NCBI RefSeq assembly: GCF_005889735.1
Contig: NZ_VCKY01000018.1
Span: forward strand, 1 to 64,000
Direction: 5' to 3'
From: Nonomuraea turkmeniaca
GTDB lineage: Bacteria; Actinomycetota; Actinomycetes; Streptosporangiales; Streptosporangiaceae
Length of the DNA: 64,000 nt
Every line of letters begins with the position of its first letter. Positions within the stretch are counted from its first letter, which is position 1. Positions 38,182-48,005 of the stretch are shown here, piece by piece. A model generated the notes under the pieces. The model did no database searches and had not been told where the DNA came from. It saw nothing but the letters and a program-made list of their open reading frames with translations. Position numbers and translations under genes: made by a program.

Positions 38182-39746
38182 GCGTAGACCTCCTCCTGCT
38201 TGCGCGTGCGCCGGAACGCCACGGCCGAGACGACCGCCACGATCGTGAAGATGAACACCGAGATCGCCGCCGCGAACCCGAACTGCGCCCCGCCCGCCCC
38301 GAACGCCAGCCGGAACGTGTAGGTGATCAGCAGGTCGGTGCCGCCCACCTGCGGGCTCTCGGCCGGGAAGGGCCCGCCCTCGGTGGTGAGCGCGATCGCG
38401 TTGAAGTTGTTGAAGTTGAACGCGAACGACGAGATCAGCAGTGGCGTGAGCGCGACCAGCAGCAGCGGCAGCGTGACCCGCCGGAACGCCTTCCACGGCG
38501 TGGCCCCGTCGATGGAGGCCGCCTCGGTCAGCTCGCGCGGGATGGCCTGCAGCGCGCCGGTGGTGACGAGGAACATGTACGGGAACCCGAGCCACAGGTT
38601 GACCAGGATCACGCCCAGCCTGGCGGTCGCGGGCTCGCCCAGCCAGTCCACGTTGGCCCCGAGCAACTGGTTGATCAGCCCGAAGTCGCGGTTGAACATG
38701 TCACGCCACACCAGCAGCATGGCGAAGGCGGGCATCGCGTACGGCAGGATCAGCAGGATCCGGTAGACCCGGGTGCCGCGCATCCTCGGGTTGTGCAGCG
38801 CCAGCGCCACCGACATGCCGAGCGCGAACGTGCCGAAGACGGAGGCCAGGGCGAAGGCCACGTTCCAGCCGAGCACGCCCATGAAATATCCGGAAATAGT
38901 GGGATCGGTCAGCACGCGGGCGAAGTTGTCGAACCCGACGCCGACCTGCCAGCCCTGCGCCAGGTGCTCGCCCTTGGCGTTGACGAAGTAACCCTGGTCC
39001 GCGTCCGCCGTCCAGGTGTCGCCGTTGCCGCGCACGCAGTCGCAGGCGGCGTCGTACACCAGCGCCGCCCGGCCTTCGACGGCCCGGCTGAGCCCGTTGG
39101 CCTTGATCACGCCGCCGTCCGTGGGCACGGCCAGCGCGGAGATCTCCTGGGCGCGGGCGGCCGCCTCGGGCGCCTTGAGCACGGTCAGGCCCGGCGCCTT
39201 CAGCACCTTGCCGGTGACGCCGACCTCGGCGCCCGGCAGCGGCGTCAGCCCTTCGGCGGTACCCAGGCCGACCTGCTTGGTCGCCGGGTCCACCAGCAGG
39301 AACACCAGCTCGTCGCCGCGCAGCGCGGCGGTCAGGCCGTACTCGGGCGAGCCCGGGGTCTGCCGTACGGAGCCGGTCTCGATGGCGGTGATGGCCGCCG
39401 CCTTGTCGCCGCGGTGCCCGTCGCCGAAGTTCGTGAACGCGGTGGTGACCGTGTAGACGACGGGGAACACCTGGAAGGCGAGGAGGAAGACGGTGCCCGG
39501 GATGAGGTATTTGGCCGGGATGAAGCGGCGGGTCAGGTAGAGGGAGGCGATGGCCGCGCTGGCCGCGCACAGCAGCCCGAGCGACACCCACGACCCGGCG
39601 GCGACCAGCGGCGGCACGGCGTAGAGCAGGATCGCGGCGGCCACGGCCAGCACCGCGATCCTGCTCACCACGAACGCCGTGGTGATCTCCCGGCGGGGCC
39701 GCCCGGGCGCGTTCGCCCGGGCCGCCTCACGCACGTCCACAACCAT
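38178..39746 (-). CDS. malF: Maltodextrin ABC importer permease MalF
   Basis: Permease of 522 residues. After the first helices (~30-100) comes a large external loop (~120-280, the P2-type domain of MalF), then the core helices with the EAA loop ELTEAASIDGATPWKAFRRV. The size and loop distinguish MalF from generic sugar permeases of ~300 residues. ATG 39746 starts 6 bp after the malE stop. Adjacent malE and malG complete the importer. Confidence 0.93.
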   Translation of the reverse strand: MVVDVREAARANAPGRPRREITTAFVVSRIAVLAVAAAILLYAVPPLVAAGSWVSLGLLCAASAAIASLYLTRRFIPAKYLIPGTVFLLAFQVFPVVYTVTTAFTNFGDGHRGDKAAAITAIETGSVRQTPGSPEYGLTAALRGDELVFLLVDPATKQVGLGTAEGLTPLPGAEVGVTGKVLKAPGLTVLKAPEAAARAQEISALAVPTDGGVIKANGLSRAVEGRAALVYDAACDCVRGNGDTWTADADQGYFVNAKGEHLAQGWQVGVGFDNFARVLTDPTISGYFMGVLGWNVAFALASVFGTFALGMSVALALHNPRMRGTRVYRILLILPYAMPAFAMLLVWRDMFNRDFGLINQLLGANVDWLGEPATARLGVILVNLWLGFPYMFLVTTGALQAIPRELTEAASIDGATPWKAFRRVTLPLLLVALTPLLISSFAFNFNNFNAIALTTEGGPFPAESPQVGGTDLLITYTFRLAFGAGGAQFGFAAAISVFIFTIVAVVSAVAFRRTRKQEEVYA

Positions 39747-39751
39747 GACCG

Positions 39752-41029
39752 TCAGTTCTTCAGCGCGCCGTCGATGGCCTTCTGGGCGGCCGCGGCCGCC
39801 TTGGCGGCGTCGCCGCCCTTGACGACGGCGGTCTCGGCGATGCCGAACGGCTCCCAGATCGCGGCCATCTCGGGGATGGCGGGCATCGGCATGCCCTCCT
39901 TGCCGGCGTCCATGAACTTGACCGCGTCGGGGTCGGAGGCCTGGACCTCCTGCAGCGCGGCGGTCAGCGCCGGGGGCCGCGGGTCGGCCTCGTACAGGGC
40001 CTTGGCGACGTCCTTGTTCGTCACGTAGTTGGCGACGAACTCCTGGGCGAGGGCCTTGTTCTTGCCCTTGGAGGCGACGAAGAACGACTGGACGCCGACG
40101 AACGGTGTGGCCGGCTTGCCGTCCTTGAACGCCGGGACGGCCGTGATGTCGTACGAGATGCCGCCCTTCTTGACCTCGCTGATCGCCCACGGGCCGGAGA
40201 CGAGGTAGGCGCACTTGCCGGCGGCGAAGTTCACGATGTAGTTCTCGTTGGTGATCGACGTGCGCAGCGCGCCGTCGCCCTTCTCGCCCAGGGCCTTGAG
40301 CTTCTCGAACGCCTTGACCGAGTCCGGCGCGCCGAGCAGCACCTGCTTGGGGTCGGGGTCCCCGCTGGGGGTGGCGCCGAAGAGCGCGCCGCCGCCGGAG
40401 GCGAAGAGCGGGTAGACGTGGAAGGCGTCGCCCTTCTGGCCGACGGGGAGGCAGAGCACCTCCTTCACCTTTCCGGCCGCCTTGAGCTCCTTGCCCTTGT
40501 CGATCATGTCCTCGATCGTGGCGGGCGCCTCGGGGGCGAGCTTGGTGTTGCGGATCAGCGCGATGTTCTCCACCGCGTACGGCGCGCCGTAGATCTGCCC
40601 GTTGAACGTCACGGCCTGGACGGCCTTCTCGGAGAAGGCGGCCTTCTGCTCCGCGGTCAGCGTGACCGGGTCGATGGCGCCGTTCTGCACGAGGTTGCCG
40701 ATCCAGTCGTGCGCGCCGATCATGATGTCCGGGCCGCTGCCCTGCTGGGAGGCGGTGAGGAAAGTCATCTGGTTGTCCTTGCTGATCTCCTTCACCTCCA
40801 CCGTCACACCGTTCTCGGTGCCGAACTGGTCGGCGAAGGGCTTGAGCGGCTTGACCCGGCTGGGGTCGGCCCAGATCACGAGCGTGCCGGAGCCCGCACC
40901 GGTGGTGGCAGCCGGGGCGGAGGCGGACGCGCTGGGCGCCGCCGGGGAAGCCGACTGGGAGTTGCCGCAGGCCGTGGCGGCGAACGCGAGGGTCGCGAGG
41001 GCGGCCGTGCCCAGAGCCCGCATGCGCAT
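39752..41029 (-). CDS. malE: Maltodextrin-binding lipoprotein MalE
   Basis: Extracellular solute-binding lipoprotein of 425 residues. The signal peptide ends in a lipobox-like LAFAATAC, with the lipid-carrying Cys near residue 21, followed by a Ser/Ala linker. The mature domain matches MalE (GTLVIWADPSRVKPLKPFAD, GPDIMIGAHDWIGNL, YGAPYAVENIALIRN). ATG 41029 follows a strong AGGAGG. It is divergent from an alpha-glucosidase gene across a 248-bp region with repeated TTGCA motifs, which suggests MalR-like control. Confidence 0.95.
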   Translation of the reverse strand: MRMRALGTAALATLAFAATACGNSQSASPAAPSASASAPAATTGAGSGTLVIWADPSRVKPLKPFADQFGTENGVTVEVKEISKDNQMTFLTASQQGSGPDIMIGAHDWIGNLVQNGAIDPVTLTAEQKAAFSEKAVQAVTFNGQIYGAPYAVENIALIRNTKLAPEAPATIEDMIDKGKELKAAGKVKEVLCLPVGQKGDAFHVYPLFASGGGALFGATPSGDPDPKQVLLGAPDSVKAFEKLKALGEKGDGALRTSITNENYIVNFAAGKCAYLVSGPWAISEVKKGGISYDITAVPAFKDGKPATPFVGVQSFFVASKGKNKALAQEFVANYVTNKDVAKALYEADPRPPALTAALQEVQASDPDAVKFMDAGKEGMPMPAIPEMAAIWEPFGIAETAVVKGGDAAKAAAAAQKAIDGALKN

Positions 41030-41123
41030 GGGACCTCCTGAGGTCACGCAGGAGCGGCGACGCGAGGACACGCGCCGCCGCAAGGAGAGGAAAGCCAGAC
41101 TTTTCAGGGACGTTACTGGCTTT

Positions 41124-41202
41124 TTGCAAGAATTGGAAGAACTTGCAGAAAGCGTTACAGAAGCGCCATGTGAGATCTGCAAGTTTCCGAAAGTTGCACT
41201 TG
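41124..41202. promoter_or_regulatory. TTGCA/TGCAA repeat cluster between malE and alpha-glucosidase genes
   Basis: Four copies lie in the divergent region: TTGCAAG at 41124, CTTGCAG at 41142-41148, CTGCAAG at 41178-41184 (an inverted partner of the second) and GTTGCACTTG at 41193-41202. Streptomyces maltose and amylase promoters regulated by MalR/Reg1 carry similar TTGCA-type repeats. The LacI protein at 19976-21001 is the best candidate regulator in the window, by inference. Confidence 0.65.
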
Positions 41203-41277
41203 ACCGGGCGGGAGCCCTCGCGTCATCCTTCACCAGAACATCACCCGACATCTCGGGCATCCGGGGGAAGGACAGCC

Positions 41278-42771
41278 ATGCTCGGCAACGATGACTGGTG
41301 GCGCGACGCCGTCGTGTACCAGGTCTACCCGCGTAGCTTCGCCGACGCCAACGGCGATGGCATGGGAGACCTCGAAGGCGTGCGCGACCGCCTGGACTAC
41401 CTCGCCGGCCTGGGCGTGGACGCGATCTGGTTGAGCCCCTTCTACACCTCTCCCATGGCCGACGGCGGCTATGACGTGGCCGACTACCGCGACGTGGACC
41501 CCATGTTCGGCACAATCGCCGACTTCGACGCGCTGATCGCCGACGCCCACGCCAAGGGCATCAGGGTCATCGTGGACCTGGTCCCGAACCACTCCTCCGA
41601 CCAGCACCCCTGGTTCAAGGCGGGGCTGCGCGACCGCTACATCTTCCGCGACGAGCCGAACGACTGGGAGTCGATCTTCGGTGGCCCGGCCTGGACGCAG
41701 TCCGCGGACGGGCAGTGGTACCTGCACCTGTTCGCGCCCGAGCAGCCGGACCTCAACTGGGACAACCCCGAGGTACGCGCCGAGTTCCGCGACATCCTGC
41801 GCTTCTGGCTGGACCGCGGCGTCGACGGCTTCCGGGTCGACGTGGCGCACGGCATGATCAAGGCCGCCGGGCTGCCCGACGTGGGGCCGAAGGACGGACC
41901 ACAGGCCGAGATGCTCGGCGACGAGCAGGTGCCGTACTTCGACCAGGACGGCGTGCACGACATCTACCGCGAGTGGCGGCCGATCCTCGACTCCTACCCC
42001 GGCGGCCGGATGGCCGTGGCCGAGGCGTGGGTGTCCTCGCCGGAGCGGCTGGCCCGCTACGTCGGGCCCGACGAGCTGCACCAGGCGTTCTCGTTCGACT
42101 TCATGATGGCCGACTTCCACGCCAAGTCGTTCCGCACGGTCATCGAGAAGGCGCTCAAGGAGTCCGAGCTGGTGGGCGCGCCGACCACGTGGGTGCTGTC
42201 CAACCACGACAAGCCCCGCCACGTCACCCGCCACGGCGGTCTGGCCCGCGCCCGGGCGGCCACGCTGCTCATGCTGGCCCTGCCCGGCTCGGCCTACCTC
42301 TACAACGGCGAGGAGCTGGGCCTGCCGGAGGTGCTCGACCTGCCCGACGAGCTGCGTCAGGACCCGGCCTTCCTGCGCCGGGGCGAGAGCCGCGACGGCT
42401 GCCGGGTGCCGATCCCGTGGACCGCCGCCCCGGGCTGCGGCTGGCGGGACCCCTGGTTGCCGATCCCGGAGGGGTGGGCCGCGCTGTCGGCCGAGGCCCA
42501 GGAGGATGACCCGGACTCCACGCTGAACCTCTACCGAGCGGCGCTGCGCCTCCGCAAGGAGCACCCGGCGCTCGGCGGCGGCACGGTCACGTGGCTCGAC
42601 TCCCCCAAGGACGTGCTGGTCATCGAGCGCGACCCCGGCCTGGTCGTGGTGCTCAACACCGGCGAGGAGCCGGTGCGGCTGGACCTGGCGGGCGAGGTGC
42701 TGCTGTCCAGCGGCCCGCTGGCGACCGACGGGTCGGTTCCGCCGGACACCGCGGTCTGGTTCCAGAGGTGA
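41278..42771 (+). CDS. GH13 alpha-glucosidase
   Basis: Cytoplasmic GH13 enzyme of 497 residues hydrolysing short maltodextrins to glucose. Motifs are DLVPNH, GFRVDVAHG (Asp nucleophile), AVAEAW (acid Glu) and LSNHDKPRH. ATG 41278 follows GGGGAAGGA; the upstream in-frame extension is promoter sequence. It is divergent from malEFG, as in Streptomyces aglA/mal arrangements. Similarity to the product at 20998-22467 is high along the whole length, showing paralogy. Confidence 0.94.
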   Translation: MLGNDDWWRDAVVYQVYPRSFADANGDGMGDLEGVRDRLDYLAGLGVDAIWLSPFYTSPMADGGYDVADYRDVDPMFGTIADFDALIADAHAKGIRVIVDLVPNHSSDQHPWFKAGLRDRYIFRDEPNDWESIFGGPAWTQSADGQWYLHLFAPEQPDLNWDNPEVRAEFRDILRFWLDRGVDGFRVDVAHGMIKAAGLPDVGPKDGPQAEMLGDEQVPYFDQDGVHDIYREWRPILDSYPGGRMAVAEAWVSSPERLARYVGPDELHQAFSFDFMMADFHAKSFRTVIEKALKESELVGAPTTWVLSNHDKPRHVTRHGGLARARAATLLMLALPGSAYLYNGEELGLPEVLDLPDELRQDPAFLRRGESRDGCRVPIPWTAAPGCGWRDPWLPIPEGWAALSAEAQEDDPDSTLNLYRAALRLRKEHPALGGGTVTWLDSPKDVLVIERDPGLVVVLNTGEEPVRLDLAGEVLLSSGPLATDGSVPPDTAVWFQR

Positions 42772-42836
42772 CCAGTTGGGGGAATCTTTCCCTTTACGCG
42801 ACATATGACGGTAATTACTCTCGGTAATGTCGGTGG

Positions 42837-44192
42837 GTGTCTGCCTTGTGGGCGAGGTCCTTGCGGGGACGCGTCACCCTCATCGCGACGGCCGTAGCCG
42901 CCCTCGTGCTCATCCCCGTGGGCGTCGGGGCGGTGCTGGTGACGCGGTCGCTGGTGGAGGCAGGCGTGTTCGAGGACACCAGGGACACCGCCGAGCGCAT
43001 CGCGTACGAGATGCGCAGCGGCGCCCTGCCTTTGGGCGCCTCCATCCCCGTGCCCAACCCGTCGGTGAACCTGATCCAGATCATCGGGCCGGACGGGCGG
43101 ATCCTGGCCACCAGCGACGCGGCCAGGACCATGCCCCCGCTCAGCGACGTGCGGCCCACGGACGACGACCGGGTCATCAGCACCACCAACTGCCTGCCGA
43201 CCGAATGCGTGCACCTGTCGGCGGTCCGGGTGAGCAAGTTCGCCGACTCCCCCGTCGTCTACGCCGGGCGCAGCACGCCTGACCTGCTGGCCACGCGGAC
43301 CTTCGAGGTGATCGTCTTCGCCGAGATCGCCGTGCTGATCGCGCTGACGGGGTGGGCCACCTGGCTGGTCACCGGGCGGGCGCTGCGTCCGGTGGCGACC
43401 ATGCGCACGGAGCTCGACGCCGTGCACGCCGGCGACCTCAGCAGCCGTGTCACCCAGCCGCCGGGCACCGACGAGGTGGCCGAGCTCGCCAGGTCCGTCA
43501 ACAGCACGCTGGCCCGGCTCGAACGCTCCGCCGCGCAGCAGCGGCAGTTCGCCTCCGACGCCTCGCACGAGCTGCGCACCCCCATCGCCGGGCTGCGCGC
43601 CCAGCTCGAGAGCGCCCAGCTCTACCCGGACGACACCGACATCGAGACGCTCGTCCGCAGCGCCCTGCGCGACACCGACCGCCTGGAGGCCATCATCACG
43701 GACCTGCTCCTGCTGGCCAGGATCGGCTCCCGGGTGGACGCGGCCAGCGAGCTGGTGGACCTGGCCGAGCTGGTGCGCCAGGAGCTGTCGGTCCGCAGCG
43801 ACAAGGTGCCGGTGCACGCCGACCTGGCCGAGGGGGTGCGGGTGTACGGCGTACGGCTCCAGCTGGCCAGGGTGCTGACCAACCTGCTGGACAACGCCCA
43901 GCGGCACGCCGAGCACTTCGTCCAGGTCACCGTCGCCAAGGAGGACCGAACCAAGGGGGACGGCACGGCCGTGCTGTCGGTCGAGAACGACGGCGTGGAG
44001 ATCGCCGAGGAGGACCGCGAGCGCATCTTCGAGCGTTTCACCCGCCTGGACGCCGCCCGCAGCCGCGACGCGGGCGGCACGGGCCTGGGCCTGGCCATCG
44101 CGCGGGACGTGGCGATGGCGCACCGCGGCCAGATCACCGTGGAGGACCGCCCGGGTGGTGCCAGGTTTGTCCTGCGACTTCCCGCCGTTTAG
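42837..44192 (+). CDS. Orphan sensor histidine kinase
   Basis: Membrane histidine kinase of 451 residues. Two helices (~12-35 and ~155-180) bracket an extracellular sensor with two Cys in TTNCLPTECVHLS. HAMP (RALRPVATMRTELDAVHAGD), the phosphoacceptor DASHELRTPIAGL, N box LTNLLDNAQRHA, and G boxes (GGTGLGLAIARDV) are complete. GTG 42837 gives the natural N-terminus. No response regulator gene is adjacent, which is unusual for this EnvZ/PhoR-like class. The next gene is a methyltransferase. Signal unknown. Confidence 0.9.
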   Translation: MSALWARSLRGRVTLIATAVAALVLIPVGVGAVLVTRSLVEAGVFEDTRDTAERIAYEMRSGALPLGASIPVPNPSVNLIQIIGPDGRILATSDAARTMPPLSDVRPTDDDRVISTTNCLPTECVHLSAVRVSKFADSPVVYAGRSTPDLLATRTFEVIVFAEIAVLIALTGWATWLVTGRALRPVATMRTELDAVHAGDLSSRVTQPPGTDEVAELARSVNSTLARLERSAAQQRQFASDASHELRTPIAGLRAQLESAQLYPDDTDIETLVRSALRDTDRLEAIITDLLLLARIGSRVDAASELVDLAELVRQELSVRSDKVPVHADLAEGVRVYGVRLQLARVLTNLLDNAQRHAEHFVQVTVAKEDRTKGDGTAVLSVENDGVEIAEEDRERIFERFTRLDAARSRDAGGTGLGLAIARDVAMAHRGQITVEDRPGGARFVLRLPAV

Positions 44193-44228
44193 TCCCGTTT
44201 CATCGGCAAACAGTGTGATCATGGGTGT

Positions 44229-45041
44229 ATGACGGAACGACCGCCGCAGGGAGTGGACCCGCGCACTCCGAACGCGGCGCGCATGTACGACTACTTCCTC
44301 GGCGGCAAGGACAATTTCCAGGCCGACCGCGAGCTCGGGGACCTGGTGTTGAGCGTGATGCCGGAGATCCGGGTCGGTACCAGGGAGAACCGGGCGCTGA
44401 TCGGCCGCGTCGTACAGTATCTGTGCGAGCAGGGCATCACCCAGTTCCTGGACCTCGGCTCGGGACTGCCGGCGCAGGAGAACGTGCACGAGGTGGCGCA
44501 CCGCCACGCGCCGGAGGCCCGCGTGGTCTACGTGGACAACGACCCGGTGGTGGCCTCCCACGGCCGGGCGATGCTCGCCGACCCCAACCGCGTGGCCATC
44601 GTGCTGGGCGACATCCGCCGTCCGGAGGAGATCCTGACGGACCCGGAGGTGCGCGGGCTGCTGGACTTCGACCGGCCGGTGGCGGTGCTGATGATGTTCG
44701 TCCTGCACCTCATCTCCGACGAGGACGACCCGCAGGGGTTCATGGCCGCCTACCGCGACGCGCTCGCCCCCGGCAGCTATCTGGCGATCTCGCACGGGAC
44801 CAACGACGTGGCCACCGAGCGGGTGATGCAGGTCAGTGAGTTCTACAAGCGGGCCAACGCGGCGTTCACGCCGCGGCCCGGCGGGGAGATCGGCGCCTTC
44901 TTCGGCGACTTCGAGCTCATCCCGCCGGGCCTGGCGACCGGGCCGGGGATGCCGTGGCCTTTCACGGATCCCGATCACCCGTTGTTCATGGACGAGGAGA
45001 TGACCTATATGGCGTACGCGGGCATCGGCCGCAAGCCCTAG
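44229..45041 (+). CDS. SAM-dependent methyltransferase (Methyltransf_19/DUF574 family)
   Basis: Protein of 270 residues of an actinobacteria-specific family abundant in Streptosporangiaceae and Streptomyces. Family marks are TPNAARMYDYFLGGKDNFQA at the N-terminus, SAM-binding FLDLGSGLPAQENVHE, and VYVDNDPVVASHGRAML. The methyl acceptor is unknown for the family. ATG 44229 starts 36 bp after the kinase gene. It ends 6 bp before the convergent dctA stop. Confidence 0.9.
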   Translation: MTERPPQGVDPRTPNAARMYDYFLGGKDNFQADRELGDLVLSVMPEIRVGTRENRALIGRVVQYLCEQGITQFLDLGSGLPAQENVHEVAHRHAPEARVVYVDNDPVVASHGRAMLADPNRVAIVLGDIRRPEEILTDPEVRGLLDFDRPVAVLMMFVLHLISDEDDPQGFMAAYRDALAPGSYLAISHGTNDVATERVMQVSEFYKRANAAFTPRPGGEIGAFFGDFELIPPGLATGPGMPWPFTDPDHPLFMDEEMTYMAYAGIGRKP

Positions 45042-45047
45042 ACCGCA

Positions 45048-46379
45048 CTAGACCTTCGCCAGCTCCTTCTCGCCGGCCTCCGGCTCGGCCGGCTCCTCCT
45101 CGTCGAGCAGCGTGGCCTCGTCGAACGGGGCGTGCCCGGCCAGCACCTGGCCGGCCCGCTCCCGGTCGAACTCGCCCGTCCAGGTGCCGACGAGCACGGT
45201 CGCCACGGCGTTGCCGGCGAAGTTCGTCAGGGCCCTGGCCTCCGACATGAACCGGTCGATGCCGACGATGAGGCCGACGCCGTCCACCAGCTCGGGCCGG
45301 TGCGCCTGCAGGCCGCCGGCCAGCGTGGCCAGCCCGGCGCCGGTGACTCCCGCCGCGCCCTTGGAGGCGATCATCATGAACAGCAGCAGCGCCAACTGCT
45401 CACCGAACTCCAGCGGCGAGCCGGTCGCCGTGGCGATGAACAGCGTGGCCATGGTCAGGTAGATCGCGGTCCCGTCGAGGTTGAAGGAGTAGCCGGTCGG
45501 CACCGTGATGCCGGCCACGGTCCGGCTCACGCCGAGGTGCTCCATCTTGGCGATGAGCCGGGGCAGTGCGGACTCCGACGACGAGGTGGACAGGATCAGC
45601 AGGAACTCCCGGCCCAGGTACCGCAGCAGCGACCACAGGTTGATCCGGGCGACCAGCCACAACATCGGGCCGAGCACCAGGCCGACGAAGAGCAGGCAGG
45701 TCAGGTAGAAGGAGACCATGATGATCGCCAGGCTCTTGAGCGCCTCGATGCCGGTGGCGCCCACGACGGCCGCGATCGCCCCGAACGCGCCCACCGGCGC
45801 CGCCCACATGATCATGGCGAGGATGCGGAACACGAGCCGCTGCATGTGCTCCACGCCCCGCAGGATCGGGGCTCCCTTGGCGCCCATGGCCTGCAGCGCG
45901 AACCCGGCGAGCAGCGCCACCAGCAGCGCCTGCAGCACCGACCCCGAGGTCAGCGAGGACAGGAGCGTGTCGGGGACGATGCCCAGGACGAAGTCGACCG
46001 CGCTGCCGCTCTCGGCGCCCTTGGCCGCCTCGGCCACGGCCGCCTGACGGGCGGTGTCGGTGAGCTGGAGCCCCTCGCCCGGGTGGATGACGTTGCCCAC
46101 GACCAGGCCGATGAGCAGGGCGACCGTGGACATCGCCAGGAAGTAGCCGAACGCCAGGCCGCCGACCTTGCCGACCTGGGCGGCCTTCCTGACCGATCCG
46201 ACGCCGAGCACGATGGTGCAGAAGATGATCGGCCCGATCACCATCTTGATGAGCGCGACGAATCCGGTGCCGAGCGGTTTGAGCTCCTTGCCCACGTCCG
46301 GCCAGAGGAAGCCGACCATGATGCCGAGGAGGACCGCCACGATGACGGCCACGTAGAGGTAGCGGGTGCGATCACGCAT
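45048..46379 (-). CDS. dctA: C4-dicarboxylate:cation symporter DctA
   Basis: DAACS-family symporter importing succinate, fumarate and malate, 443 residues. The hairpin serine-rich motif STSSSESALPRLIAKM and the SFNLDGTAIYLTMATLF and GAAGVTGAGL motifs define the family. ATG is at 46379. It is divergent from a DcuS/CitA-type two-component system (46491-48667), which very likely induces it in response to dicarboxylates. Confidence 0.94.
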   Translation of the reverse strand: MRDRTRYLYVAVIVAVLLGIMVGFLWPDVGKELKPLGTGFVALIKMVIGPIIFCTIVLGVGSVRKAAQVGKVGGLAFGYFLAMSTVALLIGLVVGNVIHPGEGLQLTDTARQAAVAEAAKGAESGSAVDFVLGIVPDTLLSSLTSGSVLQALLVALLAGFALQAMGAKGAPILRGVEHMQRLVFRILAMIMWAAPVGAFGAIAAVVGATGIEALKSLAIIMVSFYLTCLLFVGLVLGPMLWLVARINLWSLLRYLGREFLLILSTSSSESALPRLIAKMEHLGVSRTVAGITVPTGYSFNLDGTAIYLTMATLFIATATGSPLEFGEQLALLLFMMIASKGAAGVTGAGLATLAGGLQAHRPELVDGVGLIVGIDRFMSEARALTNFAGNAVATVLVGTWTGEFDRERAGQVLAGHAPFDEATLLDEEEPAEPEAGEKELAKV

Positions 46380-46490
46380 AGGGCGGTTCTCCAGCCATTT
46401 TGGAGGGAAGTTCCGGTTGTGCGACTATGCGCTGCACAAGTGACCCAGGTCACCATTGCGTAAGTTGCGTTCACGAAAGAAGTCGTTGAC

Positions 46491-48005
46491 ATGCGACGCT
46501 GGAGTCTGGCGGGACAGATGTTGGTCCTGCAACTGCTCGTGGTCGTGATCACGGCCGCCGGCGGCGCCGTGCTGGCCCTGGTGCAGGCGCACGATCTGCT
46601 CACCCATGAGGCCGAGAGCACGGCGCAGGCGGTGGCGGTGGCCGTGGCCACCTCGCCCGACGTCCTGGAGGCCCTGGACGGCCCGGACCCGAGCGCGCGG
46701 CTGCAGCCGCTGGCGGAGGGCATCCGCAAGAGCACCGGCGTGGACTTCGTCACCATCATGAAGCCGGACGGCACCCGCTACACGCATCCGAACCCGGCCG
46801 AGATCGGCAAGAAGTTCCGCGGCAACATCGGGCCGGCGCTGGCGGGCAGGACGTTCACCGAGACCTACACCGGCACGCTCGGCCCGTCCGAGCGGGCGGT
46901 CACCCCGGTCTTCTCGGACGGCCGGGTGATCGCGCTGGTCAGCGCCGGTATCAGGGTGGACAGGATCAGCGGCTGGCTGCGTGACCGGCTCGCCTGGGGC
47001 GGCTTCATCGTGGCGCTCGCGCTCGGCCTGGGCGGCGCGGGCACGTGGCTGGTGACGGCCCGGCTGCGCCGCCAGACCCACGGGCTCGGCCCGGTGGAGC
47101 TGGGCCGCATCCACGACCATCATGACGCGATCCTGCACGCCGTCAGGGAGGGGCTGCTGCTCGTCGGCAAGGACGGCACGCTGACGCTGTGCAACGACGC
47201 CGCCAGGCACCTGCTCGGCCTGCCCGACGACGCCGAGGGGCGGCATGTGGGCGAGCTGGGGCTCACCGAGGTGCTGACCGGCGACGAGGAGCGCATCCAC
47301 CTGGTGGGCGACCGCGTCCTGGCCGTCAACAGCGCCGCCAGCCGGCTCGGCACCGTCGTGACCGTGCGCGACCACACCGAGCTGCAGTCGCTGAGCGGCC
47401 AGCTCGACGCCGAGCGCGGTTTCGCCGACACGCTGCGCGCGGCCGCGCACGAGGCCGCCAACCGGCTGCACACCGTCATCACGCTGGTGGAGCTGGGCCG
47501 CACCGAGCAGGCCGTCGCGCTCGGCACCGCCGAGCTGCGCGCCGCCCAGGAGCTGACCGACCGGGTGGTGGGCTCGGTACGCGAGCCGGTGCTGGCGGCG
47601 CTGCTGCTCGGCAAGAGCTCCGAGGCCGTCGAACGCGGCAGCGAGCTGGTCATCAGCCAGGACAGCGAGCTGGACGACCTGGGCCTGGACCCGCGAGAGC
47701 TGGTCACGATCGTGGGCAACCTCATCGACAACGCCATCGACGCGGCCACCCGCGTGGAGGTGCACCTGAGCGCGGACGACAAGGAGGTCCTCATCAGGGT
47801 CGCCGACAACGGGCCCGGGCTGACCGACCCGGCGGCGTTCAGCAAGGGCTGGACGACCAAGGGCGACGGCCACGGCCTCGGCCTCGCGCTCGTCGGTCAG
47901 GCGGTACGCCGGGTGGGTGGCACCATCGACGTGCGAGGCTCGGCGTTCACCGTCAGGCTGCCCATCCCGGCGCGGCCGCGCCCGGACCGGGAGGAGACCC
48001 GATGA
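46491..48005 (+). CDS. DcuS/CitA-family sensor histidine kinase
   Basis: Sensor kinase of 504 residues. An N-terminal helix, an extracellular PDC/PASP-type citrate/dicarboxylate sensor (VDFVTIMKPDGTRYTHPNPAEIGKKF), a second helix (~165-190), a cytoplasmic PAS domain (~215-310) and a CitA-type kinase (AAHEAANRLHTVITLVELG; VGNLIDNAIDAA; GHGLGLALVGQAV) are in order. The sensor motif with RYTHP and GK is typical of C4-dicarboxylate or citrate sensors. It overlaps the response regulator by ATGA and is divergent from dctA. Confidence 0.93.
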   Translation: MRRWSLAGQMLVLQLLVVVITAAGGAVLALVQAHDLLTHEAESTAQAVAVAVATSPDVLEALDGPDPSARLQPLAEGIRKSTGVDFVTIMKPDGTRYTHPNPAEIGKKFRGNIGPALAGRTFTETYTGTLGPSERAVTPVFSDGRVIALVSAGIRVDRISGWLRDRLAWGGFIVALALGLGGAGTWLVTARLRRQTHGLGPVELGRIHDHHDAILHAVREGLLLVGKDGTLTLCNDAARHLLGLPDDAEGRHVGELGLTEVLTGDEERIHLVGDRVLAVNSAASRLGTVVTVRDHTELQSLSGQLDAERGFADTLRAAAHEAANRLHTVITLVELGRTEQAVALGTAELRAAQELTDRVVGSVREPVLAALLLGKSSEAVERGSELVISQDSELDDLGLDPRELVTIVGNLIDNAIDAATRVEVHLSADDKEVLIRVADNGPGLTDPAAFSKGWTTKGDGHGLGLALVGQAVRRVGGTIDVRGSAFTVRLPIPARPRPDREETR

